A DNA stretch of 64,000 bases, from contig CAWAMJ010000019.1 of assembly GCA_963783085.1 (NCBI GenBank), forward strand, positions 1 through 64,000. Direction: 5' to 3'. This document shows positions 8,453-15,373 of this stretch, piece after piece; position 1 is the stretch's first letter, and each line of letters begins with the position of its first letter. The DNA comes from CAVYUC01 sp963783085. Its GTDB lineage: Bacteria; Bacteroidota; Bacteroidia; Bacteroidales; Prolixibacteraceae. Position numbers and translations under genes: made by a program. The notes beneath the pieces are model-generated. The model was given only the letters and a program-made list of their open reading frames with translations, had not been told where the DNA came from and searched no databases.

Positions 8453-10240
8453 TTACTTTTTAGTGTGTTTCCGAAATGCTGCAATAAATTGGTAAATAGC
8501 ATACGATACCGTAATTCGGCCAAAAAAATCAACAAGGATGGCCCAGCCTTTTATCTCATTCTCTTCATCGATAAATTTCATGCCATGCGCAGGATTAAGA
8601 AACTCAAAATATTTCCAGAATAAATTGCAATCGAATTCAGCACTAAAGGATATTCTTCCTAAAGACCATAGGAGAATCAGATAAATTCCGGGTATGATTA
8701 AAACGAAAAAAACACCGAGGGTTCTTGCATAGCTTTCACCGTGAAGGTTTGATATTTTATTGAGCCATAAAGTTACAATGTCGTTTGATATTGAGTTGAA
8801 GGTAATTTTAATCTTTGACCATAATTTTGTGACATTTTTATATTCTACACGTTTTCGAAGAAGAAGTTCTTTCCTCTGTTCCTCTGCCCATTTAGCCTGA
8901 AATTGTGTAGCATGGTAAATATTGCCCTGAGCCTCAAATATCTTTTTGAATTGGTTGAAGAACGAAGCTTTTTGCTGGTATTCTTCCAATGAGTTTGGTT
9001 CTGCGCCTAAAATGTAAACCTTCTCGGTTGGGATGAAATTTCCTGACACAAAACAGTCGGTAATTTTTGAATTATTAAACTCAAATCGGAAATCAGCTAG
9101 CGGACAATCCATAAATTCGGTTTTACCTAAAGATGCCTGAGAAATTCGGATTATTGGGTTTTCAATATTTCTTTTCAGATTTTTGATATTTGACAAATAA
9201 TCAGCCTTCATCTTTTGAAGAATTATTCCAGTCTGCTGAAATAATCTTTCCATAACAGTATTATCATCAATTGGTGTCAAAATATTATTCATAAAATCTT
9301 CCCACCAACCAAAGGGTTCTTTCCCCTTGATAATTTGCCTGAAATACAAATTTCCAAGCATCGAAAATTCATCCAATAAAATTGCATAAACCTGAACTTT
9401 TGAAAATGTAATCAAAGTTTCTCGATTAAGCCCGACCTTACTAAAATTGATTTTATTTATAGAACCACCTGAGATATTAGCCTCCATTTTACATGATAAG
9501 GATATGCTAAATTCATTGATTTCACAGTCGTTTAAATTAAGAAGAGAAATGGTAGAGTTTTTTAAACTAAATGATGAGAATAGTTTATTCGCTGAAAAAT
9601 ATCCAATATGAGAGTCAAATATTTTATACTCATTTGCCAAAGAACCTGATGTGCTATAAAAGGTGTCTATTTTGCAATCATTTTGAATTTTGAATACCCT
9701 TGATACATTTAAATCTGATTGAACCTTTTTAATAATACTTTTCTCAATTTCAATGGAATCAACTACATTACTGTAAAGAAATAATTTATTGACATTACTC
9801 GATTTAAAACGAAAAGAAGGTAAACTACATCGAAGAAAATCTAAAGTATTTGCCACACATTTATTTTCAAATACAACTCCTCCAACAACGCTAAATTCGA
9901 TTTTGAAATCATGAATTACACAATTCTTTAATCTTAAAATTGGCGATTCATTGGAAAATAAAATTGACTTTGATATTTTAAAATCACTAAATTTAGAATT
10001 TGCACAATATAATAAAGTACAATCTTCCTTGAATACACTATCGATGTTTACCTGTCCTAAAATCTCGACGTTGGATAAAAATGTAAATGGTTCTTTCCTA
10101 GTAATTCCATTTACACCTTCGTCTCCTTCATTCAACAAATAAGTTTTTAATTTTTCAAATTCATCATCACTCGCCAGGAAAAGTTTTACAAAATTGTCTA
10201 CTTTGAGTTTATACTTATATTCTTTAGGATTGTCAGGCAT
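8453..10240 (-). CDS. Pentapeptide-repeat-like protein with C-terminal membrane helices
   Basis: A protein of 595 aa with an unusual layout. Residues about 40-300 alternate short hydrophobic and polar strands with many Asn, Ser and Phe (for example SKFSDFKISKSILFSN), as in right-handed beta-helix or degenerate pentapeptide-repeat proteins. A helical stretch of about residues 325-400 follows, then further strand-like sequence (FRFEFNNSKITDCFVSGNF) and a coiled-coil-like segment (about 430-475). Two membrane helices lie near the C-terminus (LGVFFVLIIPGIYLILLW and a segment ending SYAIYQFIAAFRKHTKK). No signal peptide. The ending resembles membrane-anchored pentapeptide proteins, but I cannot name a function. 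It is low in GC compared with neighbours and sits between two direct copies of a HEPN locus, which suggests recent gain. A defence or phage-related role is possible but unproven. Confidence 0.75.
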   Translation of the reverse strand: MPDNPKEYKYKLKVDNFVKLFLASDDEFEKLKTYLLNEGDEGVNGITRKEPFTFLSNVEILGQVNIDSVFKEDCTLLYCANSKFSDFKISKSILFSNESPILRLKNCVIHDFKIEFSVVGGVVFENKCVANTLDFLRCSLPSFRFKSSNVNKLFLYSNVVDSIEIEKSIIKKVQSDLNVSRVFKIQNDCKIDTFYSTSGSLANEYKIFDSHIGYFSANKLFSSFSLKNSTISLLNLNDCEINEFSISLSCKMEANISGGSINKINFSKVGLNRETLITFSKVQVYAILLDEFSMLGNLYFRQIIKGKEPFGWWEDFMNNILTPIDDNTVMERLFQQTGIILQKMKADYLSNIKNLKRNIENPIIRISQASLGKTEFMDCPLADFRFEFNNSKITDCFVSGNFIPTEKVYILGAEPNSLEEYQQKASFFNQFKKIFEAQGNIYHATQFQAKWAEEQRKELLLRKRVEYKNVTKLWSKIKITFNSISNDIVTLWLNKISNLHGESYARTLGVFFVLIIPGIYLILLWSLGRISFSAEFDCNLFWKYFEFLNPAHGMKFIDEENEIKGWAILVDFFGRITVSYAIYQFIAAFRKHTKK

Positions 10241-10344
10241 TGATTTGGATTTTTTTTCTTGTAAAACTACAAACTTTACTTGAATCTTTAGTAGAACTGA
10301 TTTAACACTTAAAAAAAGTTGTTAAATCGAGTAGGTAGGGGGGC

Positions 10345-10747
10345 AGGATAATAGTTGTTTAAAATTTTTACATAAATTCATGGGCGGTTTCCTCATTATA
10401 CGTATGTGACGTTTTGTTCCTGCTTTTTATCATTTCCATCCAAATGTCGCCAGAAATAAGTTCTGCTTTAAAAGCTTCCCTTGTTGCGTCTTTTGAACCT
10501 ATCGCCTTAATTTCACCCACTTCCAACAGATAATCTTTCATTACATTCCAGGCCATTTCATGGGTGTATTCAAAACGTTGAATCAAGCCCTCTCTTATGA
10601 TTTCGTCTAAAACATCTTCTGACTCTTCATCCTCAATGTCAATATCCTGTTCTGATAATTTAGTTTGAACATAATCAACAGCTTCTGTCGTAATGCTTTG
10701 GAATAGTTGTTAAACCGCTGTTGCCATCTAATATCCTGCTCATCCAT
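10345..10747 (-). pseudogene. HEPN (HI0074-like) pseudogene
   Basis: A broken duplicate of the HEPN gene at 7524-8009. The original start (complement of 10745-10747) is kept, but a 7-nt deletion about 55 bases downstream shifts the frame, and a 1-nt deletion near 10377 destroys the C-terminus. A 72-codon internal frame (10368-10586) still shows IQRFEYTHEMAWNVMKDYLL and the RNKTSH motif. It lacks a nucleotidyltransferase partner. Probably inactive. Confidence 0.82.
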
Positions 10748-10856
10748 TCGTTATGTTTCTTTGTTTTGGTTTTCAAATTTACATTTCCTTTCGTCTTTCT
10801 TTTAGTTGTGAGCTAAAAATAGCCTTTTTTGATTTCTTTATTGCAACCCGAAACCA

Positions 10857-10919
10857 CTGCTCCTGCGCAATGGGTATCGCGTAGTTAACGCACGCGCGAA
10901 AGGATTCGCGCGGCAGCGG
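10857..10919. repeat. Palindromic element family A, copy 4
   Basis: Almost identical to the copy at 8120-8182 because it lies in the duplicated block. Differences include CAATGGG for CGATGGG and AACGCACG for AATGCACG. Confidence 0.65.
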
Positions 10920-10924
10920 GGTTG

Positions 10925-11310
10925 ACTCATCTGGGGCTTTCCGTTTCATGCTTCAACGGGATAAAGGTTCAGTTTAATTTTTTGTGGAGCGAAAGCCGTT
11001 GGACTTGTCATGCCTCCTCAAACAGCCGTAATTTTTTAACACCAACATCATTTGTTTTCCGGCTCATCGCCCGAGGCCACGCTTCAATTCTGCGGGCGGG
11101 GGCTCGGGAGAGGCCTTTTTTAACCAGGTCCGGAATCGGAATAAAACATTAGTGAGAAAGGGAAAGGCCTTTAAATTCAACCTCCTTAACGTTGTCAGGT
11201 CCTGCGGACGCTGACAAGTTTATGCTTCGTTGGTTTTTCCCGGAACCTGACATCGTCGTAAGACATGTCAGCGTTAACTAAATATTACTTTTTGTTCGCG
11301 ATTGTACCCA
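10925..11310. other. Non-coding region with a GTTGTCAG-type repeat
   Basis: I see no gene here. The GC-rich piece around 11070-11120 is followed by a structured repeat at 11188-11283 that opens AACGTTGTCAGGTCCTGCGG and closes CATGTCAGCGTTAACTAAAT. A related copy stands at 60637-60720. Confidence 0.5.
11188..11283. repeat. GTTGTCAG/GTTAACTAAAT repeat, copy 1
   Basis: Shares ACGTTGTCAGG, CGCTGACAAG and a terminal CAGCGTTAACTAAAT with 60637-60720, in the same relative order and with similar spacing. CGCTGACAAG and the terminal TGTCAGCG are inverted complements, so it can fold. Function unknown. Confidence 0.55.
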
Positions 11311-11350
11311 AAAAAAAAGCTCCTGCATTTTACAGAAGCTTCTTACCTTT

Positions 11351-11410
11351 TGGTGACTCAGCTGGGGCTCGAACCCAGGACCCTTCCGCAACGGCGGAAT
11401 GCCCTACCCT
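11351..11410 (-). pseudogene. 3' tRNA-like fragment, copy 1
   Basis: The T arm, acceptor 3' strand and CCA are identical to those of the tRNA-Lys at 12081-12156. The anticodon arm differs: stem TTCCG/CGGAA with a six-base loop CCGTTG instead of the normal seven, and there is no 5' half. The D-arm-like piece GGTAGGGC contains the stop codon (TAG) of the GIY-YIG gene at 11404-11652. Not expected to be a working tRNA. Confidence 0.75.
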
Positions 11411-11652
11411 TTCCCCGAAATTATTGTTTCAATATATTTTCTCGATTTCTTTGCCTTAATGTATTTCTCACGTTCCATCGCCTCTGATTTAGTTGTAAAA
11501 TCTTCTGTATATATTAATTTCCATGGTATTCCCCCATCCGTATATTTACCCTTCTTCCGGTTATGTTCGCTTAATCTCCGATCCAGGTCGTTGGTGTAAC
11601 CTACATAATAACGATTCGTTTTCTCACTCAGAAGGATATAGACTTTATACAT
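11404..11652 (-). CDS. Small GIY-YIG nuclease-domain protein, copy 1
   Basis: A stand-alone GIY-YIG domain protein of 82 aa (UvrC-N/YhbQ-like superfamily). It opens MYKVYILLSEKTNRYYVGYT: the paired YxIY...YVGYT strands carry the family Tyr residues. The conserved Arg is in the DRRLSEH helix, and SEAMEREKYIKAKKSR includes the conserved Glu. Length is typical of these minimal proteins. The stop codon lies inside a 3' tRNA fragment, and the intact tRNA-Lys and a second copy lie upstream on the same strand. Such genes often sit against tRNA genes in Bacteroidota, which suggests that the nuclease helps its unit insert at tRNAs; that is inference. Confidence 0.85.
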   Translation of the reverse strand: MYKVYILLSEKTNRYYVGYTNDLDRRLSEHNRKKGKYTDGGIPWKLIYTEDFTTKSEAMEREKYIKAKKSRKYIETIISGKG

Positions 11653-11715
11653 TAATTTAATATTTGATCAGTTACAAAAAAAAGCTCCTGCATTTTACAG
11701 AAGCTTCTTATCTTT

Positions 11716-11775
11716 TGGTGACTCAGCTGGGGCTCGAACCCAGGACCCTTCCGCAACGGCGGAATGCCCTACCCT
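11716..11775 (-). pseudogene. 3' tRNA-like fragment, copy 2
   Basis: Identical in plan to the fragment at 11351: T arm, acceptor 3' strand and CCA of tRNA-Lys, altered anticodon arm, no 5' half. It overlaps the 3' end of the GIY-YIG gene at 11769-12017. Confidence 0.75.
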
Positions 11776-12017
11776 TTCCCCGAAATTATTGTTTCAATAT
11801 ATTTTCTCGATTTCTTTGCCTTAATGTATTTCTCACGTTCCATCGCCTCTGATTTAGTTGTAAAATCTTCTGTATATATTAATTTCCATGGTATTCCCTC
11901 ATCCGTATATTTACCCTTCTTCCGGTTATGTTCGCTTAATCTCCGATCCAGGTCGTTGGTGTAACCTACATAATAACGATTCGTTTTCTCACTCAGAAGG
12001 ATATAGACTTTATACAT
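11769..12017 (-). CDS. Small GIY-YIG nuclease-domain protein, copy 2
   Basis: An 82-aa GIY-YIG protein that differs from the copy at 11404-11652 by one residue (Glu for Gly at KGKYTDEGIPW). Same catalytic signature and same overlap of the stop codon with a tRNA fragment. It begins about 64 bp downstream of the mature 3' end of tRNA-Lys, after the hairpin and T-run at 12041-12071, so it probably needs its own promoter or readthrough. Confidence 0.85.
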   Translation of the reverse strand: MYKVYILLSEKTNRYYVGYTNDLDRRLSEHNRKKGKYTDEGIPWKLIYTEDFTTKSEAMEREKYIKAKKSRKYIETIISGKG

Positions 12018-12040
12018 TAATTTAATATTTGATCAGTTAC

Positions 12041-12071
12041 AAAAAAAAGCTCCTGCATTTTACAGAAGCTT
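12041..12071 (-). terminator. Intrinsic terminator after tRNA-Lys
   Basis: On the minus strand the hairpin AAGCTTCTG...CAGGAGCTT is followed by a run of eight T. It stands 10 bp past the tRNA CCA end. The same hairpin is repeated at 11676-11706 and 11311-11341, at the end of each duplicated unit. Confidence 0.75.
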
Positions 12072-12080
12072 CTTATCTTT

Positions 12081-12156
12081 TGGTGACTCAGCTGGGGCTC
12101 GAACCCAGGACCCCATCCTTAAAAGGGATGTGCTCTACCAGCTGAGCTACTGAGTC
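12081..12156 (-). tRNA. tRNA-Lys (UUU)
   Basis: A 76-nt tRNA on the minus strand with an encoded CCA (complement of 12081-12083). The acceptor GACTCAG pairs with CTGAGTC, the D arm carries AGCTCAGCTGGTAGAGC, the anticodon stem CATCC/GGATG encloses the loop CTTTTAA (anticodon TTT), and the T arm contains GGTTCGAGCC. It is followed by a terminator hairpin and by two degenerate duplicates of its own 3' half, which makes it the likely target site of the GIY-YIG units. Confidence 0.95.
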
Positions 12157-12193
12157 ATCCTCATGTTTATCCTTTGTTTCTCAAAGGCGGGTG

Positions 12194-12201
12194 CAAAAGT
12201 A
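12194..12201 (-). promoter_or_regulatory. -7 box of the tRNA-Lys promoter
   Basis: The minus strand reads TACTTTTG, matching the Bacteroidota -7 consensus TAnnTTTG, about 37 bp upstream of the mature tRNA 5' end. Confidence 0.5.
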
Positions 12202-12431
12202 ATATTTATTTTTTTTTACACAAACCTGCGTTTTATTTTTTCATAAAAAACCAGGTGAATTTAAAATTACATGGAAATGCCACATCTAAATTTTCTTTAC
12301 TTTAAATCTGGGATTCAGAAATTTAACAGCATTATCAAATTGCAGCAATATGGTAAAATAAAAATCTTAAAAAGTTTGCTATTCAGTCAACAGAAATTCA
12401 ACCCGTGATTTGAAGAATTTATTTTTATATT
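12202..12431. other. AT-rich intergenic gap
   Basis: This is the divergent gap between tRNA-Lys and the sulfate permease gene. AT-rich, with no frame, repeat or structure that I can support apart from the promoter boxes at its two ends (12194-12201 and 12432-12439). Confidence 0.5.
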
Positions 12432-12439
12432 TAGCTTTG
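12432..12439 (+). promoter_or_regulatory. -7 box upstream of the SLC13 permease
   Basis: TAGCTTTG fits the TAnnTTTG consensus of the primary Bacteroidota sigma factor. It lies about 58 bp ahead of the TTG start of the permease. Confidence 0.45.
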
Positions 12440-12497
12440 ATTTGCTGAAAACCGGGAAGATAAAAAAGGGAATTGTTCAACATAAACCACTACTAAT

Positions 12498-14306
12498 TTG
12501 CTGATAATTGAAGGCTATATTGTAATAGCAGTGATAATTTTAACCATTGTTGCACTGGCTAAAGAAATTATGCGGCCCGGCCTGGTTTTTTTCTCGGCTG
12601 CAGTAATTTTGCTTTCAACCGGCATTATCTCAAATCAGGAATTGCTTTCAGGGTTTTCGAACAAAGGAATGATTACTGTCGGAATTTTGTTCCTGGTGAG
12701 CGAAGGAGTGAGGCAATCGGGGATTTTGAACCGGCTGGCACAAACGTACCTGCCGCGAAAACGTGGCAAAATGGTTTTCCTTATTCCACGGATCATGCTC
12801 CCTGTATCGGTGCTTTCGGCATTTCTGAATAACACTCCGGTGGTGATTATTTTCGCCCCCATCATTAAAAACTGGTCGGAAAAACTCAACCTTTCTTCCA
12901 AAAAATTCCTAATCCCATTGTCGTATGCAACCATTCTTGGCGGTATGTGCACACTCATTGGAACATCCACAAACCTGGTAGTGCACGGTTTAATTCTTGA
13001 AAATGGCTTCGAAGGGTTCAGTATGTTTGAATTGGGAAAAGTCGGTATTTTTATTGCTGTTATAGGAACGATTTACATGTCGGTGGCAGGCAATAAATTT
13101 TTACCAGGGAAGAAAATATTGTTTGAAGCAAAAAGTGTTACCGAATACAAGGATTATTATTATGATGTTGTTATTCCGGAAAACAGCAGCCTGGCGGGCC
13201 TCGAAGTTAAGAACGGCAGACTGAAAGAACTAAAAAACCTTCAAATACGCAGTATCAACAGAAATGGTAAAATTATTCAAACCAAAAAAGAAACCGTGTA
13301 TTTACATCCGAACGATAAGCTGTTGGTAGCCGGTAAATCCGATCGCCTGAATTACATTCTTGCAAAAGACAACATTCGTTTAAGCGGAATCAACCTGATA
13401 AAACGGATTCCAAAAGAAAGTCTGAAACAGTACGAAGCGGTTATTTCACCCCGGTTTCCGGGAGTCGGAAAAACCATACCTGAATTCAACTTTTACGACC
13501 ATTATCAGGCTGTGGTGCTGGCCATTCACCGAAACGGGGAACGAATAACAGCAAACATGGACAAATTAAAACTGAAAGCGGGCGACAACCTCATTCTGCT
13601 GACCACCGAAAAATTTATTCAAAACTGGGGTGAATCAAAAATTTTCTATCTCACATCCTATATCCGCGATTACCGGTCAACCGGCACGTTCTGGAAAAAA
13701 TGGCTGGCTTTCATCATTTTGCTGGTAATGATCATTGGAGCAACGGTAGGGCAGAATTACAGCACACCCAAAGGTTTGACGTTTGATATGTTTTACTTTT
13801 CCACCATTGCAGCCATACTTTTAATCTGGTTAAAAATAATGCCCCACCAGCGCTATACAAAAGCCATAAGCTGGGATGTTTTAATTACGATTGCCAGCGC
13901 ATTTGCCATTAGCAAGGCCATGCAAAATTCCGGTGCGGCGGAAGCTATGGCACGAACAACCATTAATTTTGCGCGTGCGTTCGGTCCTATTGGGGTTTTG
14001 GCGGCCTTATACATCATCACCACAATTTTCACAGAAATAATTACCAATAATGCTGCTGCAGCGCTTGTGTTTCCGGTGGCGCTGGCGGCTGCCCAGCAAA
14101 TGCATGTTGACCCGAAGCCTTTTTTTGTTACCATTGCCATAGCCGCGTCAGCAAGTTTTTCAACTCCTATCGGTTATCAAACCAACCTGATTGTTCAGGC
14201 CATCGGGAATTACAAATTTTCAGATTATGTAAAAATAGGGCTTCCGCTGAATATACTCGCCTTTATACTCTCACTGATTATTATCCCGTATTTCTGGCAT
14301 TTCTGA
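12498..14306 (+). CDS. SLC13/SAC1-type sulfate permease with RCK-C domains
   Basis: An inner-membrane anion transporter of 602 aa from the SLC13 (CitT/ArsB-like) superfamily, most like SAC1-type sulfate permeases. About five N-terminal helices include the NNTPVV hairpin motif (AFLNNTPVVIIFAPI) and IGTSTNLVVHG. A soluble insert follows (about 205-390) with two TrkA-C/RCK-C modules (SSLAGLEVKNGRLKE and the segment ending AGDNLILLTTEK). The C-terminal half holds further helices with TNNAAAALVFPVA and SFSTPIGYQTNLIVQ. The start is TTG at 12498; no in-frame ATG lies nearby upstream. cysD begins 107 bp downstream, so the protein most likely brings in sulfate for assimilation. Substrate is inferred from that context. 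Confidence 0.85.
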   Translation: MLIIEGYIVIAVIILTIVALAKEIMRPGLVFFSAAVILLSTGIISNQELLSGFSNKGMITVGILFLVSEGVRQSGILNRLAQTYLPRKRGKMVFLIPRIMLPVSVLSAFLNNTPVVIIFAPIIKNWSEKLNLSSKKFLIPLSYATILGGMCTLIGTSTNLVVHGLILENGFEGFSMFELGKVGIFIAVIGTIYMSVAGNKFLPGKKILFEAKSVTEYKDYYYDVVIPENSSLAGLEVKNGRLKELKNLQIRSINRNGKIIQTKKETVYLHPNDKLLVAGKSDRLNYILAKDNIRLSGINLIKRIPKESLKQYEAVISPRFPGVGKTIPEFNFYDHYQAVVLAIHRNGERITANMDKLKLKAGDNLILLTTEKFIQNWGESKIFYLTSYIRDYRSTGTFWKKWLAFIILLVMIIGATVGQNYSTPKGLTFDMFYFSTIAAILLIWLKIMPHQRYTKAISWDVLITIASAFAISKAMQNSGAAEAMARTTINFARAFGPIGVLAALYIITTIFTEIITNNAAAALVFPVALAAAQQMHVDPKPFFVTIAIAASASFSTPIGYQTNLIVQAIGNYKFSDYVKIGLPLNILAFILSLIIIPYFWHF

Positions 14307-14362
14307 TGTCCTTTTTATGAGATCTGAACATTTCCAGCAGGAAGTCGTTGAAATAAAAGTTT

Positions 14363-14370
14363 TATCTTTG
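14363..14370 (+). promoter_or_regulatory. -7 box of the cysD-cysN/C promoter
   Basis: TATCTTTG, a perfect TAnnTTTG match, 43 bp ahead of the cysD ATG. It suggests that cysDN can be transcribed apart from the permease gene. Confidence 0.55.
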
Positions 14371-14413
14371 CCTGCATTCGAAAATTTTATTAAGAAACGT
14401 TTGAATCAAATTC

Positions 14414-15322
14414 ATGAAAGAATATAGTTTAACAAACCTGCGGGAACTGGAAGCAGAAGCGATACACATCATACGGGAAGTGGCTGCAGAGTTTGAAAAT
14501 CCGGTGATGCTTTATTCCATCGGAAAAGATTCATCAGTGATGGTACGCCTTGCGGAAAAAGCATTTTACCCGGGCAAAGTTCCGTTTCCGCTAATGCACA
14601 TCGATTCGAAATGGAAATTCCGCGAAATGATTGAATTCCGGGACCGTTACGCCAAAGAAAAAGGCTGGGATTTGATTGTGCATTCCAATATGGAAGCTTT
14701 CAGAAAAGGAGTTGGACCATTTACGCACGGAAGCAAAGTGCACACTGATATCATGAAAACCCAGGCATTGCTCGAAGGTTTGTCGAAGTACAAATTCGAT
14801 GCTGCCTTTGGCGGCGCCCGCCGCGACGAGGAAAAATCACGGGCAAAAGAACGCATTTTCTCCTTCCGCGATAAATTCCACCAGTGGGACCCGAAAAATC
14901 AACGCCCGGAATTATGGAATATCTATAATGCAAAAGTGCATAAAGGTGAATCTATCCGGGTTTTTCCGCTTTCAAACTGGACCGAACTCGACATCTGGCA
15001 GTACATCCGGCTGGAGAAAATTCCAATTGTCCCGCTTTACTTTGCCAAAGAACGCTTAATTGCAGAAATGGATGGAAACCTGATTATGGTTGACGACGAA
15101 CGGATGCCGGAAGAAATAGCCGAAAAAGCGAAAATGCGAAAAGTTCGTTTCCGCACCCTCGGCTGCTACCCGCTTACCGGCGCCGTGGATTCCGAAGCAG
15201 ACACCATCGAAAAAATAGTAGAGGAAATGATGACCGTCACCAAATCAGAACGAACCACCCGCGTTATCGACTTCGACCAGGAAGGAAGTATGGAACAGAA
15301 GAAGAGAGAAGGGTATTTTTAG
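14414..15322 (+). CDS. cysD: Sulfate adenylyltransferase subunit 2 (CysD)
   Basis: CysD, the catalytic subunit of ATP sulfurylase, makes adenosine 5'-phosphosulfate (APS) from ATP and sulfate; the GTPase CysN drives the reaction. The 302 residues show the adenine nucleotide alpha-hydrolase P-motif MLYSIGKDSSVMVRLAEKAF, then PLMHIDSKWKFREM, the GGARRDEEKSRAKER motif, and the LSNWTELDIWQYI and LGCYPLTGAVDSEADT blocks near the end. Length is exactly that of the family. cysN/C follows after 51 bp. The operon context (sulfate permease, CysD, CysN/C) is assimilatory. Confidence 0.96.
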   Translation: MKEYSLTNLRELEAEAIHIIREVAAEFENPVMLYSIGKDSSVMVRLAEKAFYPGKVPFPLMHIDSKWKFREMIEFRDRYAKEKGWDLIVHSNMEAFRKGVGPFTHGSKVHTDIMKTQALLEGLSKYKFDAAFGGARRDEEKSRAKERIFSFRDKFHQWDPKNQRPELWNIYNAKVHKGESIRVFPLSNWTELDIWQYIRLEKIPIVPLYFAKERLIAEMDGNLIMVDDERMPEEIAEKAKMRKVRFRTLGCYPLTGAVDSEADTIEKIVEEMMTVTKSERTTRVIDFDQEGSMEQKKREGYF

Positions 15323-15324
15323 AA

Positions 15325-15352
15325 GCCCCCTCTAACTCCCCAAAGGGGAGAA
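15325..15352. repeat. CCCC/GGGG mini-palindrome between cysD and cysN/C
   Basis: The cysD-cysN/C spacer contains GCCCCCTCTAACTCCCC followed by AAAGGGGAG. It is a short member of the CCCC-TAA-CCCC / AAAGGGG family and may form an RNA hairpin between the two cistrons. Confidence 0.45.
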
Positions 15353-15373
15353 CAGGAAATAAATCAGCTAAAA

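Larger units (their letters stand above)
10343..10924. repeat. Direct repeat, copy 2 (582 bp, decayed HEPN locus)
   Basis: The second copy of the block at 7594-8187, in the same orientation. Deletions relative to copy 1: one T near 10377, three bases near 10450, seven near 10688 and one near 10806. The flank changes abruptly at 10342 (run of G) and at 10925, marking the ends of the duplication. Confidence 0.85.
11311..12040. repeat. Two tandem 365-bp units (GIY-YIG gene plus 3' tRNA fragment)
   Basis: Units 11311-11675 and 11676-12040 have the same length and differ at only a few positions (for example CTTACC/CTTATC and CCCCCATCC/CCCTCATCC). Read on the minus strand, each holds a small GIY-YIG gene, a 3' tRNA-like fragment with CCA, and a terminator-like hairpin. 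A third, intact version of the tRNA and hairpin follows directly at 12041-12156 as the real tRNA-Lys. The near identity points to a very recent duplication. Confidence 0.85.

Noticed and set aside
11265..11459. Small plus-strand frames over the tRNA fragments (also 11664-11852)
   Set aside because: They are translations of antisense tRNA sequence (GARTQDP-like strings), a well-known false gene type.
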